Virus record (IMG/VR): IMGVR_UViG_3300020410_000060
Span: 1-24,333 of that record
Direction: 5' to 3' (one strand)
Length of the DNA: 24,333 bases
Source of the DNA: a virus
In this document: in pieces, positions 4,998 through 12,990 of the stretch
Numbering within the stretch: position 1 is the first letter of the stretch
Layout: the number at the start of each line of letters is the position of its first letter
Program-made: the position numbers and the translations under genes
Notes under the pieces: generated by a model
Database searches by the model: none
What the model saw: the letters and a program-made list of their open reading frames with translations, nothing else
What the model was told of the DNA's origin: nothing

Positions 4998-6314
4998 TTA
5001 CAGAATGTTGGACACTGCCATTTTTCTGTAGTAGAAGTTTGTTCCAGCAGATGCAAGACCGTCAGAAGGTGTGCTTCCTACGAATGGGTTTGAAACCATA
5101 CCGTATCTAGTCTTAAATCCGATTTTTGGTTGGAATGTATTCTCACCAACTGCTCTCACCATTTGTAGTGGAACATATGGGCAATAGAACATACCAGCGT
5201 CATAAGGATTTGATCCTCTGTAACCAACTGTCATGTAGTCAACAGATGCATAAGGGTCAATGTAGACCTTTACTCTTCCGTTAAGAACACCAGCAAATGT
5301 GTTACCAGTGTCATCAACATTGATGTTAGTGTTTAACGCAGGTGTGTAATCCAATACACCAGCCATAGAAAGTGCAGATGCAACATCACTAGAACATAGG
5401 ATAAAGTTACCTTTTCCTCTTCTAGTTTCTTTTGCAATTACATTGCTCTCTCTTTCGATTTGGAACAATAGTCCTTTGAATTTCTCAACAGACCATCTAC
5501 CGTTTGCATCAACATCTAAGTTGAATGTGCCAGAAGATGCAGTTGCTGACGCACCTGTTTTAGCTTGTAAGTTTACATTTCTTACAACTTCTCTGTTGAT
5601 TTCAGCAAGAATCTCACTTGACAAAATATTTGCAAGTTCTGATTCTGCATCAAGACCGTGGATTGCTTTGAGGTCTTGTGCTAATTCTAAAGTGTACTCT
5701 GCTTTGAGTGCTCTTGATTTTGCAGTTACAGTTGCTTTCTCAATAGTGAAAGACATCTGTGCAAAATTCTCGTAACCTGATGTAGAACCATCACCTAAAG
5801 CCTCAGATTGTGCAGTAGTCATACCACCTGATGTGTCACCAGCGTATGTCTCTGGGCCTGAAGCGTCGAATGGGTCTCCGACTGGGTCGTTGTCAGCAGG
5901 GCCTGCAGTTTTTGCTCCAGCAGCAGAAACACCTGTTCGTGCTTCGTTGAACAAGGCTTCACTGTTGTTAAGTCTTGTTTCTGTTGGATAGTCGTTGTAT
6001 CTTGCTTTCATAGCAAAGATAAGACCTGTAGGGCCTGTCATAGGTTGAACACCGCAAATGTCGTATGCAACGAGATTTGGCATAGCTCTTCTAACTAGGG
6101 ATATTAAAATCGGATCCCAGTTAGAAATACCGCTACCAGTAGAGTTTAAAGGTGCAGCTTCCTCAAGAGCAGCTCTATCTTCGTTAAGTGCTTTCTCTTG
6201 GTTTTCGAGTATTACTGCAGTGACAGCTTTCTTGTAGTTGTCTTCGATCTTAGGAAGATCGGAGTGCTCTAGAATCGGCTCCCATTTCTCTTGTAAGTTT
6301 TCTGATAAAAACAT
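4998..6314 (-). CDS. gp23: Major capsid protein gp23
   Basis: gp23 forms the hexamers of the T4-type capsid. The 438-aa protein begins with a helical prepeptide, then STGSGISNWDPILISLVRRAMPNLVAYDICGVQPMTGPTGLIFAMKARY (split here by position: about residues 58-106), the signature region of gp23. It also carries the EFAQMSFTIEKATVTAKSRALKAEYT-type segment in the middle and a C-terminal KIGFKTRYGMVSNPF region. A gp21-type cleavage motif (L-x-E) occurs at L50-E51-E52, before Ala53, and would remove about 52 residues. T4 gp23 is 521 aa, so this is a compact version as in marine relatives. The start has AAGGGGAA about 8 nt upstream. It is read with gp22 and ends at a strong terminator. Confidence 0.96.
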   Translation of the reverse strand: MFLSENLQEKWEPILEHSDLPKIEDNYKKAVTAVILENQEKALNEDRAALEEAAPLNSTGSGISNWDPILISLVRRAMPNLVAYDICGVQPMTGPTGLIFAMKARYNDYPTETRLNNSEALFNEARTGVSAAGAKTAGPADNDPVGDPFDASGPETYAGDTSGGMTTAQSEALGDGSTSGYENFAQMSFTIEKATVTAKSRALKAEYTLELAQDLKAIHGLDAESELANILSSEILAEINREVVRNVNLQAKTGASATASSGTFNLDVDANGRWSVEKFKGLLFQIERESNVIAKETRRGKGNFILCSSDVASALSMAGVLDYTPALNTNINVDDTGNTFAGVLNGRVKVYIDPYASVDYMTVGYRGSNPYDAGMFYCPYVPLQMVRAVGENTFQPKIGFKTRYGMVSNPFVGSTPSDGLASAGTNFYYRKMAVSNIL

Positions 6315-6333
6315 TTTACAGTTCCCCTTTAAA

Positions 6334-7719
6334 TTAACCTAATGGTTTTAATTTTGATAATGCCTCTGAATACCTTGCAATTGATGGGTCAAGAACTTTC
6401 TCTTCGTCAGAAGCGAATTCTCCTGTTCCTTCTTCTTGCACTGTTTCTTCAGCAATAGTCTCACCTTCTACACCGAAGTAAGCTTCTTTGATTTCTGCAA
6501 CTTTCTCTTCGAAATCTGCTTCGTCTGTGAAGTCTACACCGTTAGATAGTGAAACCATTTTCTCTTTTTGTGATTCAGACAAGTCTTCACATGCCTTAGT
6601 CACAACATTTTGTCTCTTAAGACTTCCTAACTCTTCTGTTATTTCCATGTTCTTGGAAACTTCAGCATCAAGTTTGGATTCCATCTCGTCAAGACGATTT
6701 GCAAGTTCATCCATGACATCGTACTTATCTTCTGGCACTTCAACATAGTGTTCTACGAACAACTTCTTGAGACCTTCGATAAAGTTTTCTGTCATTTCTG
6801 ACCTTAAACCCCTTTCTATTGCAAGTTCGTTTTCTTTCGTCCACTCTTCAGCACAATATGTTAGATACTTATCTACAGAAGAAGTTAATTCTTCTTTGAT
6901 AGTTTCTACTTGGGATTTTAATTCTGATTGATAATGCTCTTCTAGTTGAGCTTTTGCTTCTTCAACTTTGCTGTTTACTGCAGCCTTGAAGATAGTCTTA
7001 GCTTTCTCTGCATTTTCTTCTGATAATTCTAATGATTCAGAGATTTTTGATAGGTCGTCATCTATTTCAATCTCAACTAATGAAGATTCGACTTCTGTTT
7101 CAGCTTGTTCTTTCTTGACTGACTCATGCTCTTCGTCTTCGTCCTCGTCATCGTCATCATCATCGTCATCTTCCATATCTTCTTCGTCCTCATAACCCAT
7201 TTCTTTAACGAGTTTTGAGACTTCTTCTAATGATAATGCTTTCAAAGCTTCTACAATGTTTCGTGCTATCTCTGCTTTAGTCAAGGATTCATCGACCTCG
7301 TCCTCTGATAAAGAAGAAAACAATTTGTTTAATTCTTCTTTGTTCAGTTTTTTCATACTGTCGACTGCAGCCTTGATTAGTTCCATTTTAGAGGCACCTT
7401 TCTCAACGATTGTGTCTTCTGTCTCGGAATCTTCATCTTCTTTTAATTTGTCTGCTTTGCTGTCTCCTTTTTCTGCACCTTTGTTAACTGCATCAGATAC
7501 AGGTTTAGTACCTTTCTCTGCAGCTTTAATGCTTGCAACAGCCTTGTCAACAGGATTTTCTTCGGGTTTGACGACTTCAGCTTTACCTGATTCTATTTTT
7601 TCCTCAGAGCTGGAACCTTGCTTGTGAGCAGATTTGTCACCTTTTTCTGCACCGTCAGTAGGGGCCTTCTCGACCACCAACTCTTCGGTGTTCTCTACTT
7701 GGTTATCTAAATCTGACAT
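6334..7719 (-). CDS. gp22: Prohead core scaffold protein, gp22-like
   Basis: gp22 is the main internal scaffold of the T4 prohead and is degraded by gp21 at maturation. This 461-aa protein is very acidic and low in complexity, with long Lys/Glu-rich coiled-coil-like stretches. A run of Asp/Glu at about residues 178-198 contains at least eight consecutive Asp. The C-terminal half (about 230-400) is predicted helical, with EELTSSVDKYLTYCAEEW and a FIEGLKKLFVEHYVEVPED segment typical of marine gp22 proteins. It is much longer than T4 gp22 (269 aa), mostly through the acidic N-terminal half. An AGGAG site and a TATAAATA promoter lie upstream. It sits in the canonical place between gp21 and gp23. 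Confidence 0.85.
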   Translation of the reverse strand: MSDLDNQVENTEELVVEKAPTDGAEKGDKSAHKQGSSSEEKIESGKAEVVKPEENPVDKAVASIKAAEKGTKPVSDAVNKGAEKGDSKADKLKEDEDSETEDTIVEKGASKMELIKAAVDSMKKLNKEELNKLFSSLSEDEVDESLTKAEIARNIVEALKALSLEEVSKLVKEMGYEDEEDMEDDDDDDDDEDEDEEHESVKKEQAETEVESSLVEIEIDDDLSKISESLELSEENAEKAKTIFKAAVNSKVEEAKAQLEEHYQSELKSQVETIKEELTSSVDKYLTYCAEEWTKENELAIERGLRSEMTENFIEGLKKLFVEHYVEVPEDKYDVMDELANRLDEMESKLDAEVSKNMEITEELGSLKRQNVVTKACEDLSESQKEKMVSLSNGVDFTDEADFEEKVAEIKEAYFGVEGETIAEETVQEEGTGEFASDEEKVLDPSIARYSEALSKLKPLG

Positions 7720-7748
7720 AAATTTCTCCTGTTTAAAGATTACTTTTT

Positions 7749-7756
7749 TATTTATA
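7749..7756 (-). promoter_or_regulatory. T4-type late promoter for gp22-gp23
   Basis: An exact TATAAATA on the coding strand lies in the gap between gp21 (stop at 7759) and gp22 (start at 7719). Predicted transcription starts about 25 nt before the ATG, leaving room for the ribosome-binding site AGGAG. This is the conventional T4 late layout and would drive scaffold and capsid expression. Confidence 0.8.
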
Positions 7757-7758
7757 TG

Positions 7759-8412
7759 TTAAAGGTTCTCAACAAACCTTTTCCATAGGTTCAATTTGGT
7801 TTCTTCAAGTTTATTGAGTCTAGCAGTCTTCATTTCCTTCTGCATTTCGTCAATATCTTTTGCTTTTAAGATACCACTTTCATAAACCCACTCAACACCT
7901 TCCATAATACCTTCTACGAAGGCCTCAGGTGCAGACGGGTCTGCGACGATATCTCCTGCCGTAGCAAGTTGGAAATCGTCTTTTACATACTGTGCATTTC
8001 CTTTAGATTCTAGTGAACCTAGACCTCTAGAAGAAACACCCAGTTTGGCACCATCATCTATCAAATTCTTTACAATTTGACCGTTTGGTGTACTCAAAAT
8101 CTTTGCTCGTCCCACGAAATTGTTTCCATCTTCTTCTAATTTCGTTATCATGTGGGACACTTTGTCTAAATTAATTGTAGGCCCTTCGGGATGTCCTAAC
8201 TCTCCGAATGCTCTATCTTGTTCTACAAATTCTTTGTTATACCTTTTTACTTCTTTCTGTATAACTTCTTTAGGGTATATCCTACCATTACGGTTTTTAA
8301 TTTCGGATTGCATAAAGATACCTTCGATAAAGTAATCTTTCTTACCGTTCTCGTTTGATTCGACAATAACTGGTTCGACAGCGTAGTCGTTAAATTCCGA
8401 TATTAATTTCAT
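7759..8412 (-). CDS. gp21: Prohead core protease gp21
   Basis: gp21 is the serine protease that cleaves scaffold, core and capsid proteins at (L/I)-x-E sites. The 217-aa protein (T4: 212 aa) carries the FIEGIFMQSEIKNRNGRIYP entry segment (28-47), the catalytic histidine in GELGHPEG (H74), the nucleophile in GVSSRG (S127/S128) and the GDIVADPSAP segment (153-162). The C-terminus (from about 180) is charged and helical, with possible self-cleavage sites. The ATG at 8412 overlaps the preceding gene by 23 nt, and GAGGGA precedes it at about 6 nt. Gene order between the core genes and gp22 is canonical. Confidence 0.95.
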   Translation of the reverse strand: MKLISEFNDYAVEPVIVESNENGKKDYFIEGIFMQSEIKNRNGRIYPKEVIQKEVKRYNKEFVEQDRAFGELGHPEGPTINLDKVSHMITKLEEDGNNFVGRAKILSTPNGQIVKNLIDDGAKLGVSSRGLGSLESKGNAQYVKDDFQLATAGDIVADPSAPEAFVEGIMEGVEWVYESGILKAKDIDEMQKEMKTARLNKLEETKLNLWKRFVENL

Positions 8413-8689
8413 TTACTATTCCCTCTATTGATATACCTTCATCGGCCATGTCTTTTAACATATTCTTCACTGATTGCATACCAACTTTTAAGGACTCTTC
8501 GTCCTCGAAGGTTTCTTGTATATCCTGACCGTTTAGAAATACTGTTATACCTTCTTCACACTCGGTGTAAATTATATTTATAGTTTCTTCACCGAATTTT
8601 TCAACTTCTCTTTTAATGACTACATGACCTTCGGGGCAATCAAACTTTGCCTCATGAAGCTCCTCAGACATATCGGAGAATGTTTTCAC
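8390..8689 (-). CDS. Small acidic protein in the gp68 position (99 aa)
   Basis: In T4 the portal is followed by the small core proteins gp67 and gp68, then gp21; this 99-aa gene holds the gp68 position. It is acidic, with a FDCPEGHVVIKREVEKFGEETINIIYTE beta-rich N-terminal half (split: about residues 16-43) and a helical C-terminal half (about 60-95, SLKVGMQSVKNMLKDMADEG). The start is GTG at 8687-8689, overlapping the upstream stop as GTGA. An internal ATG at 8671 is an alternative. Similarity to gp68 is not visible in sequence, so the role is inferred from position only. An exact TATAAATA lies inside the gene at 8575-8582. Confidence 0.7.
   Translation of the reverse strand: MKTFSDMSEELHEAKFDCPEGHVVIKREVEKFGEETINIIYTECEEGITVFLNGQDIQETFEDEESLKVGMQSVKNMLKDMADEGISIEGIVNEINIGI
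8575..8582 (-). promoter_or_regulatory. Internal late promoter octamer ahead of gp21
   Basis: An exact TATAAATA on the coding strand lies inside the 99-aa gene, 163 nt before gp21. It could give gp21 a transcript independent of the portal operon. Being inside AT-rich coding sequence, it may also be fortuitous. Confidence 0.35.
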
Positions 8690-8865
8690 TCTTCTGATTC
8701 ACCTTCATTAGGTGTTTCTAACCAGTTCACTGACTTCTCAACTCTCTTCATGTCAACTGTTTCTGCAGCCTTTCCCTTGATACCGTCAAAGATACTATTC
8801 TTTGCTTGTTCAAGTTTCCCTGCTTCAATCTCGTCAACAATCTTTCTACTGATGTCTTCACTCAT
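8686..8865 (-). CDS. Small prohead core protein candidate, gp67 position (59 aa)
   Basis: This 59-aa frame begins at ATG 8863-8865, two bases after the portal stop, with GGAGGA 8 nt upstream. It ends in a GTGA overlap with the next gene. The protein is highly charged and helical (start MSEDISRKIVDEIEAG, then LEQAKNSIFDGIKGKAAETVD), like the small internal core protein gp67 of T4 that sits at the same place after gp20. The strong ribosome-binding site, tight packing and position make it a real gene. The gp67 identity is inference. Confidence 0.75.
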   Translation of the reverse strand: MSEDISRKIVDEIEAGKLEQAKNSIFDGIKGKAAETVDMKRVEKSVNWLETPNEGESEE

Positions 8866-8867
8866 TA

Positions 8868-10400
8868 TTAAAATCCTCCAAATCCGTCATCATCTTCTCC
8901 ACCTTCATCACCACCCTCATCTTTTATTTGAGCATCGATGATCTTGATGTCTTCCTCAGTCTGTCTTAGTACATACTTTCTAACATATTCGTTTGAATAG
9001 TATTTACCAATGTAGTCTGCTATTCCTCCAAGGGTATCTAATCTTTCCCTTAGAATCTCTGCTTCCTTCAACTCTGTAAAGTGGTTGTCGGTTGCAAATT
9101 CATACTGGATGAAGTCTTTGAATTTATCAAACTCTTCTCCAGTTACGATTTCCTTAAGAACTAAATGAGTCTTAAGAATATCTGTAAAAACTCTTGCAAA
9201 CTTCTTTTGAAGTCTGTTTGTGAACTTATTAAACTTAAGTTCATCTCTAGATATCTCTGAAGCTCTACCCATGTTAAAACCATTGTCAGCTTCTAATCTA
9301 GTTGCAGGCACATTAAGTGATTGATATAACTTCTTCTTGAAGTATTCTATATCATCTATGTCTGCAAGATTCTGTCCGCCTGGAAGTGTGGTAATCTCTG
9401 TTCCTCGACCACCCTCTCTTCTAGGTAACCAAAAATCTTCTAACATCGACATGTGTTTACGATCATCTTTGATCTCACCTGTCTCTGCGTTATACACTAA
9501 TTTATTTCTATATTTGTGCATAACATCGGCAAGGTATTGTTCTGCCTTTGCCTTTGGAAGGTTACCCACATCAATGTAGAATATCCTTCTTTCAGGAGCT
9601 CTTGATATTCTGTAAATAACAAGTGCATCCTCCATCATTGCTAACTGATTTGCAGTTTTCAATGCTTTGTGCAAGTATCCGATTACAACATTTCTACTGT
9701 AATCTAATAGTCCACTGGTAGTAAAACAGATTGCTTCAGGAGCAATCTTTACAACATTACCATCAGTTGCACTAGACTTATCGAATCCTTTATCATTGAA
9801 CATGTAGAATTCTTCTATCTTCTCTACTCGTTCAATCTTAGTCTTCGGGTCTTTACCCTTTTCAATATTCCTAACCTTCTTAATTTTAAGAGGGTCAATA
9901 TTTCTTAGGTCTACTATACCTAACTTTGGTCGTTTGCTATCAACGACCTTATGGAAGTATATTCTTCCATCTACATACCACTTTCTGAATATTTCATGAG
10001 AGTTCTGATTGAACTTCATTAAGGATAAGATGTGAGCAAACTCGTCTTGCATCTTGTTCTTGATGCTGTCCGAGAGTTTGACATCTCGGAGGTCGAGTGC
10101 AACAATCCTATCTGTAATATCAGAAGTAATACACTCATTGACTATATCTTCTATAGCCGAGTCACATTCAGGTACTAATGATGTTTCACGGTATCTTCGA
10201 ATAAGTTCAGACTCATTCTTGATACCACCTTCCATATCGACATATGCACCATATGCTCCGCCAGATATGTACCCCGCCTGTTGTTGTATAACAGGGGTGC
10301 CATCATCGTCAACAGGAGGCACAAACGACTTTGCGCTTTGTGTCTCCTTGACTCTTAACTCGTCTTTCTTACGAGTTATTTCGAACCCGAATAATTCCAT
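8868..10400 (-). CDS. gp20: Portal protein gp20
   Basis: gp20 is the dodecameric portal at the packaging vertex, the initiator of head assembly and docking site of the terminase. The 510-aa protein (T4: 524 aa) shows typical segments: AIEDIVNECI (about 82-91), FRKWYVDGRIYFHKVVD (about 139-155), the IDPLKIKKVRNIEK strand region, SGLLDYSRNVVIGYLHKALKTANQL helix region, and LPGGQNLADIDDIEYFKKKLYQSLNVP (about 340-366) ending in the conserved clip-to-stem part. The C-terminus is acidic and Gly-rich. The ATG lies exactly 5 nt after TATAAATA. The only purine-rich run (AGGGG) is about 18 nt upstream, too far for a normal ribosome-binding site, so a leaderless message is predicted. Confidence 0.96.
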   Translation of the reverse strand: MELFGFEITRKKDELRVKETQSAKSFVPPVDDDGTPVIQQQAGYISGGAYGAYVDMEGGIKNESELIRRYRETSLVPECDSAIEDIVNECITSDITDRIVALDLRDVKLSDSIKNKMQDEFAHILSLMKFNQNSHEIFRKWYVDGRIYFHKVVDSKRPKLGIVDLRNIDPLKIKKVRNIEKGKDPKTKIERVEKIEEFYMFNDKGFDKSSATDGNVVKIAPEAICFTTSGLLDYSRNVVIGYLHKALKTANQLAMMEDALVIYRISRAPERRIFYIDVGNLPKAKAEQYLADVMHKYRNKLVYNAETGEIKDDRKHMSMLEDFWLPRREGGRGTEITTLPGGQNLADIDDIEYFKKKLYQSLNVPATRLEADNGFNMGRASEISRDELKFNKFTNRLQKKFARVFTDILKTHLVLKEIVTGEEFDKFKDFIQYEFATDNHFTELKEAEILRERLDTLGGIADYIGKYYSNEYVRKYVLRQTEEDIKIIDAQIKDEGGDEGGEDDDGFGGF

Positions 10401-10405
10401 AATAT

Positions 10406-10413
10406 TATTTATA
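10406..10413 (-). promoter_or_regulatory. gp20: Late promoter with predicted leaderless start (gp20)
   Basis: The coding strand reads TATAAATA-atatt-ATG: a perfect T4 late octamer with ATATT following it, close to the T4 extended consensus CTATT. With the octamer at -13 to -6, transcription would start on the A of the gp20 ATG. It lies in the 42-nt gap after gp19. Confidence 0.75.
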
Positions 10414-10442
10414 CCCCTATTCTAGAGGCTATTTCACTATTA

Positions 10443-10940
10443 TTACTTGACTCTTTCCCAGTGAGAATATGTGAAATCAACTGTGAATTCCTCCAATGCA
10501 TCTACTGTTTCGTAATTTAATTCGATAGCAGCAATGTTCTTTGGAAACATGTTGAAGAACTCATATCTCGCAAGGACAGCGTCGTCTTTACCTAATTGTT
10601 CGACAAAAGCTCTAGACAATAGGTAGTCATTAGATGCCATACCTACACCTGAGTCTAGTTCTTGAATGTCTTGTTGCCATGCTTCTAGAGCAGACCTTGC
10701 AGAAAATTCACTATCGTTTATGATGGTCACTGACCAATCTTCGAATGTTCTATCTCCTGCTAACTTTAGGATGTGACCCCTAAAGTTTACTGGAATCTCA
10801 CCTAGGGTAGCAGCGGGAATTGCAGCTCCTTTACAAAGGAACTCAATACGGTTTCCACTTCTAGGAATGAAGACTCTGAATCGGTTAGGTCTTGGGCCAC
10901 CACCAATCAGTTGTGCTTTAAATTCGTCTATTGTTGCCAT
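10443..10940 (-). CDS. gp19: Tail tube protein gp19
   Basis: gp19 hexamers stack to form the inner tail tube. The 165-aa protein (T4: 163 aa) has the family pattern: N-terminal MATIDEFKAQLIGGGPRPNRFRVF, the FLCKGAAIPAATLGEIPVNFRG segment (about 34-55), the RTFEDWSVTIINDSEFSAR strand and helix (about 64-82), and the C-terminal ALEEFTVDFTYSHWER strand. A strong AAGGAG site overlaps the end of gp18, and the 10-nt gap places it in the gp18-gp19 transcript. Confidence 0.95.
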   Translation of the reverse strand: MATIDEFKAQLIGGGPRPNRFRVFIPRSGNRIEFLCKGAAIPAATLGEIPVNFRGHILKLAGDRTFEDWSVTIINDSEFSARSALEAWQQDIQELDSGVGMASNDYLLSRAFVEQLGKDDAVLARYEFFNMFPKNIAAIELNYETVDALEEFTVDFTYSHWERVK

Positions 10941-10950
10941 TCTTTACTCC

Positions 10951-12924
10951 TTAAACTGCTCCGTAGATTTCTTCAAACTCAACCCCTGACCTTGCAGCCA
11001 CGAAGTTAAGAGTGATAAAGTTAATACTTCTAGCAGGTTTCACGAATATTGAACAAACAAATTCGTTTCTGTCGATGACTGAATCAGTATTATTAGTTTC
11101 ATCACATAATACTGAGAAGTCTACTAGACCCCTTCTGTTCTTAACATCTCTTAGGAAAGGTTCTACTGCAGCTCTAAATTGTGCTCTAGTGAATGCATCA
11201 TTGAATTCAAAGAGTTGTGATTTAGCTGCAACTGCAATTGCCTTTTCTAATACGATGAATAACCTTCTGACATTGATTCTATCGAATGCAGATGGTGTAC
11301 TTAGTGCAGTTTTATCACCGAAAAGAACTGTTCCTTGGCCTGGGAATGTTACGATAGGATTAATTCTTGCTTGATAAAGATCATCTCTTGATCCTTGTGA
11401 TGGGTTGAAAGCAAGTTTTGTAATTCCTAGGTATTGTCCTCTTGAGAATCCTGCTGGTGAGAACCATGGGTCTCTCAATAAGTCTGACCTTGCCATGATA
11501 CCTGCTGTATGACCGTTGCCGGGCACCCAACAGTATTTGTCGTTGTATCTGTCGTATTGGTATACCCAACCTGAATCTAGAACTGCATAAGAACTAGATG
11601 TTACTGAGGCGTAGTCTGCAATAACATTTGAACTTTGAGTTGACTCAGAAGCAACATTAACGACTGATGCTCTCCTTGGAGAAGCAATTACCATACAGTC
11701 TTTACGATTTTCTGCGACTTGGATTAATTGATTTACGATTGAATTGTGGTCTGCAAGAATGTCACCATTCGAAGTTCTAGTTGAACCTACTATTAAGAAT
11801 GATAAATCCTGAGTTTCTGCGTCACCGAAGTTATCCACATATCCAGCATATTTAACTGCTGGTGATGGTAAACCTCCATCAGCTCCGTCTGCAAGTGAAC
11901 TACTAATTGGTGCAGAAGGTCTACCGAATGCAGTAGAACCTGATAATGCATGAGTGTGAACACTGTTTGCAGCTGGGTGAGTTGATGTACTGTGACCAGT
12001 CCACCATATCCAATCTGATTGATTATTGATTACATTTTTGTAGTAATTTGAAGCACCTTCTGCGTTCTTCGCGTCTGATGCACATGAAACAAATCCGTAA
12101 GTTTCTAGGACTTCGTGTTGTTTTCCTGAGATAACTCCGTCTTCGTCTACAACTACTACATGAATTTCGTCTGCACTACCTGAAGCTGCAGTTGCAGATG
12201 CAGATGTGCCTGGAGCTTTATCAAATTGATTATAAAACTCCCAATATCTGTGAACTTGTGTTGAGTTAGCAACTGTGCTAACTAGACCAGTTCCAGCTGG
12301 TTGATTGAGGGCTTCTACGGTAATTGTTCCTGTTGCTGTTGCAGTAACACGATACTCTTGAGTATCGGTTCCGAACCTAACAATATCCCTGATTTGGAAT
12401 CCTGCTTCAGATGTAACTGAAATTACTGTTTGACCAGCAGCTTCTTCTGCATCTAAAGTAGTCACATTGTCATTGAAATATGCATCAGGAGATGCACAAA
12501 CACTAACTTTTAGTGAGTTTCCAATTGCGCCTGGATATTTTGCAGCCCATTGACCTATTGTACCAGCTGCACCACCGTCTTCAAAACCTGACTGGTATGC
12601 ATCTAGATTCTTAATGCTTGCATCAGTGTCACCACCATTGTTTGCATTATAGGCTGTTGAACTTGCAACACGAACAACTTTTAATGATGAACCATATCTT
12701 AAGAAAGCCTCTGCAGAATAGAAATCCTCCGCACCTGCGTCTGTATCGGCGGGTGTGTAGAATGCGTCTACTAAACCTTTGCTATCTGAAACTGATACTA
12801 CTTCATCAACAGGGCCCCATCTAAATGAACCTGCGAATGCTCCTACTGTAGAAGATACTGCAGGCACAACATTTGTCAAGTCAACTTCTTTGACTTGTAC
12901 GCCTGGTGATACTTGAAATGCCAT
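10951..12924 (-). CDS. gp18: Tail sheath protein gp18
   Basis: gp18 forms the contractile sheath. The 657-aa protein (T4: 659 aa) starts MAFQVSPGVQVKEVDLTNVV, the typical sheath start. It continues with VGAFAGSFRWGPVDEVVSV, and ends with the conserved C-terminal handshake region: AFNPSQGSRDDLYQARINPI, LFGDKTALSTPSAFDRINVRR, then ECPFLRDVKNRRGL-like and FVKPARSINFITLNFVA segments. The middle (about 150-270) holds a less conserved, beta-rich, Thr/Ala-rich part that is likely exposed on the tail surface. AGGAG precedes the ATG, and a TATAAATA promoter sits 38 nt upstream. Confidence 0.96.
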   Translation of the reverse strand: MAFQVSPGVQVKEVDLTNVVPAVSSTVGAFAGSFRWGPVDEVVSVSDSKGLVDAFYTPADTDAGAEDFYSAEAFLRYGSSLKVVRVASSTAYNANNGGDTDASIKNLDAYQSGFEDGGAAGTIGQWAAKYPGAIGNSLKVSVCASPDAYFNDNVTTLDAEEAAGQTVISVTSEAGFQIRDIVRFGTDTQEYRVTATATGTITVEALNQPAGTGLVSTVANSTQVHRYWEFYNQFDKAPGTSASATAASGSADEIHVVVVDEDGVISGKQHEVLETYGFVSCASDAKNAEGASNYYKNVINNQSDWIWWTGHSTSTHPAANSVHTHALSGSTAFGRPSAPISSSLADGADGGLPSPAVKYAGYVDNFGDAETQDLSFLIVGSTRTSNGDILADHNSIVNQLIQVAENRKDCMVIASPRRASVVNVASESTQSSNVIADYASVTSSSYAVLDSGWVYQYDRYNDKYCWVPGNGHTAGIMARSDLLRDPWFSPAGFSRGQYLGITKLAFNPSQGSRDDLYQARINPIVTFPGQGTVLFGDKTALSTPSAFDRINVRRLFIVLEKAIAVAAKSQLFEFNDAFTRAQFRAAVEPFLRDVKNRRGLVDFSVLCDETNNTDSVIDRNEFVCSIFVKPARSINFITLNFVAARSGVEFEEIYGAV

Positions 12925-12962
12925 ATTTTTCTCCTGTTAATGTAAAAAGTTGTTTACTGTTT

Positions 12963-12970
12963 TATTTATA
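12963..12970 (-). promoter_or_regulatory. T4-type late promoter for gp18-gp19
   Basis: An exact TATAAATA on the coding strand lies between the gp17 stop (12991) and the gp18 ATG (12924). The predicted start leaves about 33 nt of leader with an AGGAG ribosome-binding site. This is conventional late layout, consistent with very high sheath and tube expression. Confidence 0.8.
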
Positions 12971-12990
12971 ACTTTATAGTTTCTAAAGAA

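Noticed and set aside
6968-7195. Plus-strand poly-serine frame.
   Set aside because: It is the complement of the Asp/Glu codon run in gp22 (GAY/GAR read backwards gives TCN), not a gene.
7256-7627. Long Ser/Leu-rich plus-strand open frame opposite gp22, and similar plus-strand frames opposite other genes.
   Set aside because: They are antisense shadows of biased codons in highly charged genes, lack ribosome-binding sites and have low-complexity products; all credible genes are on the minus strand.
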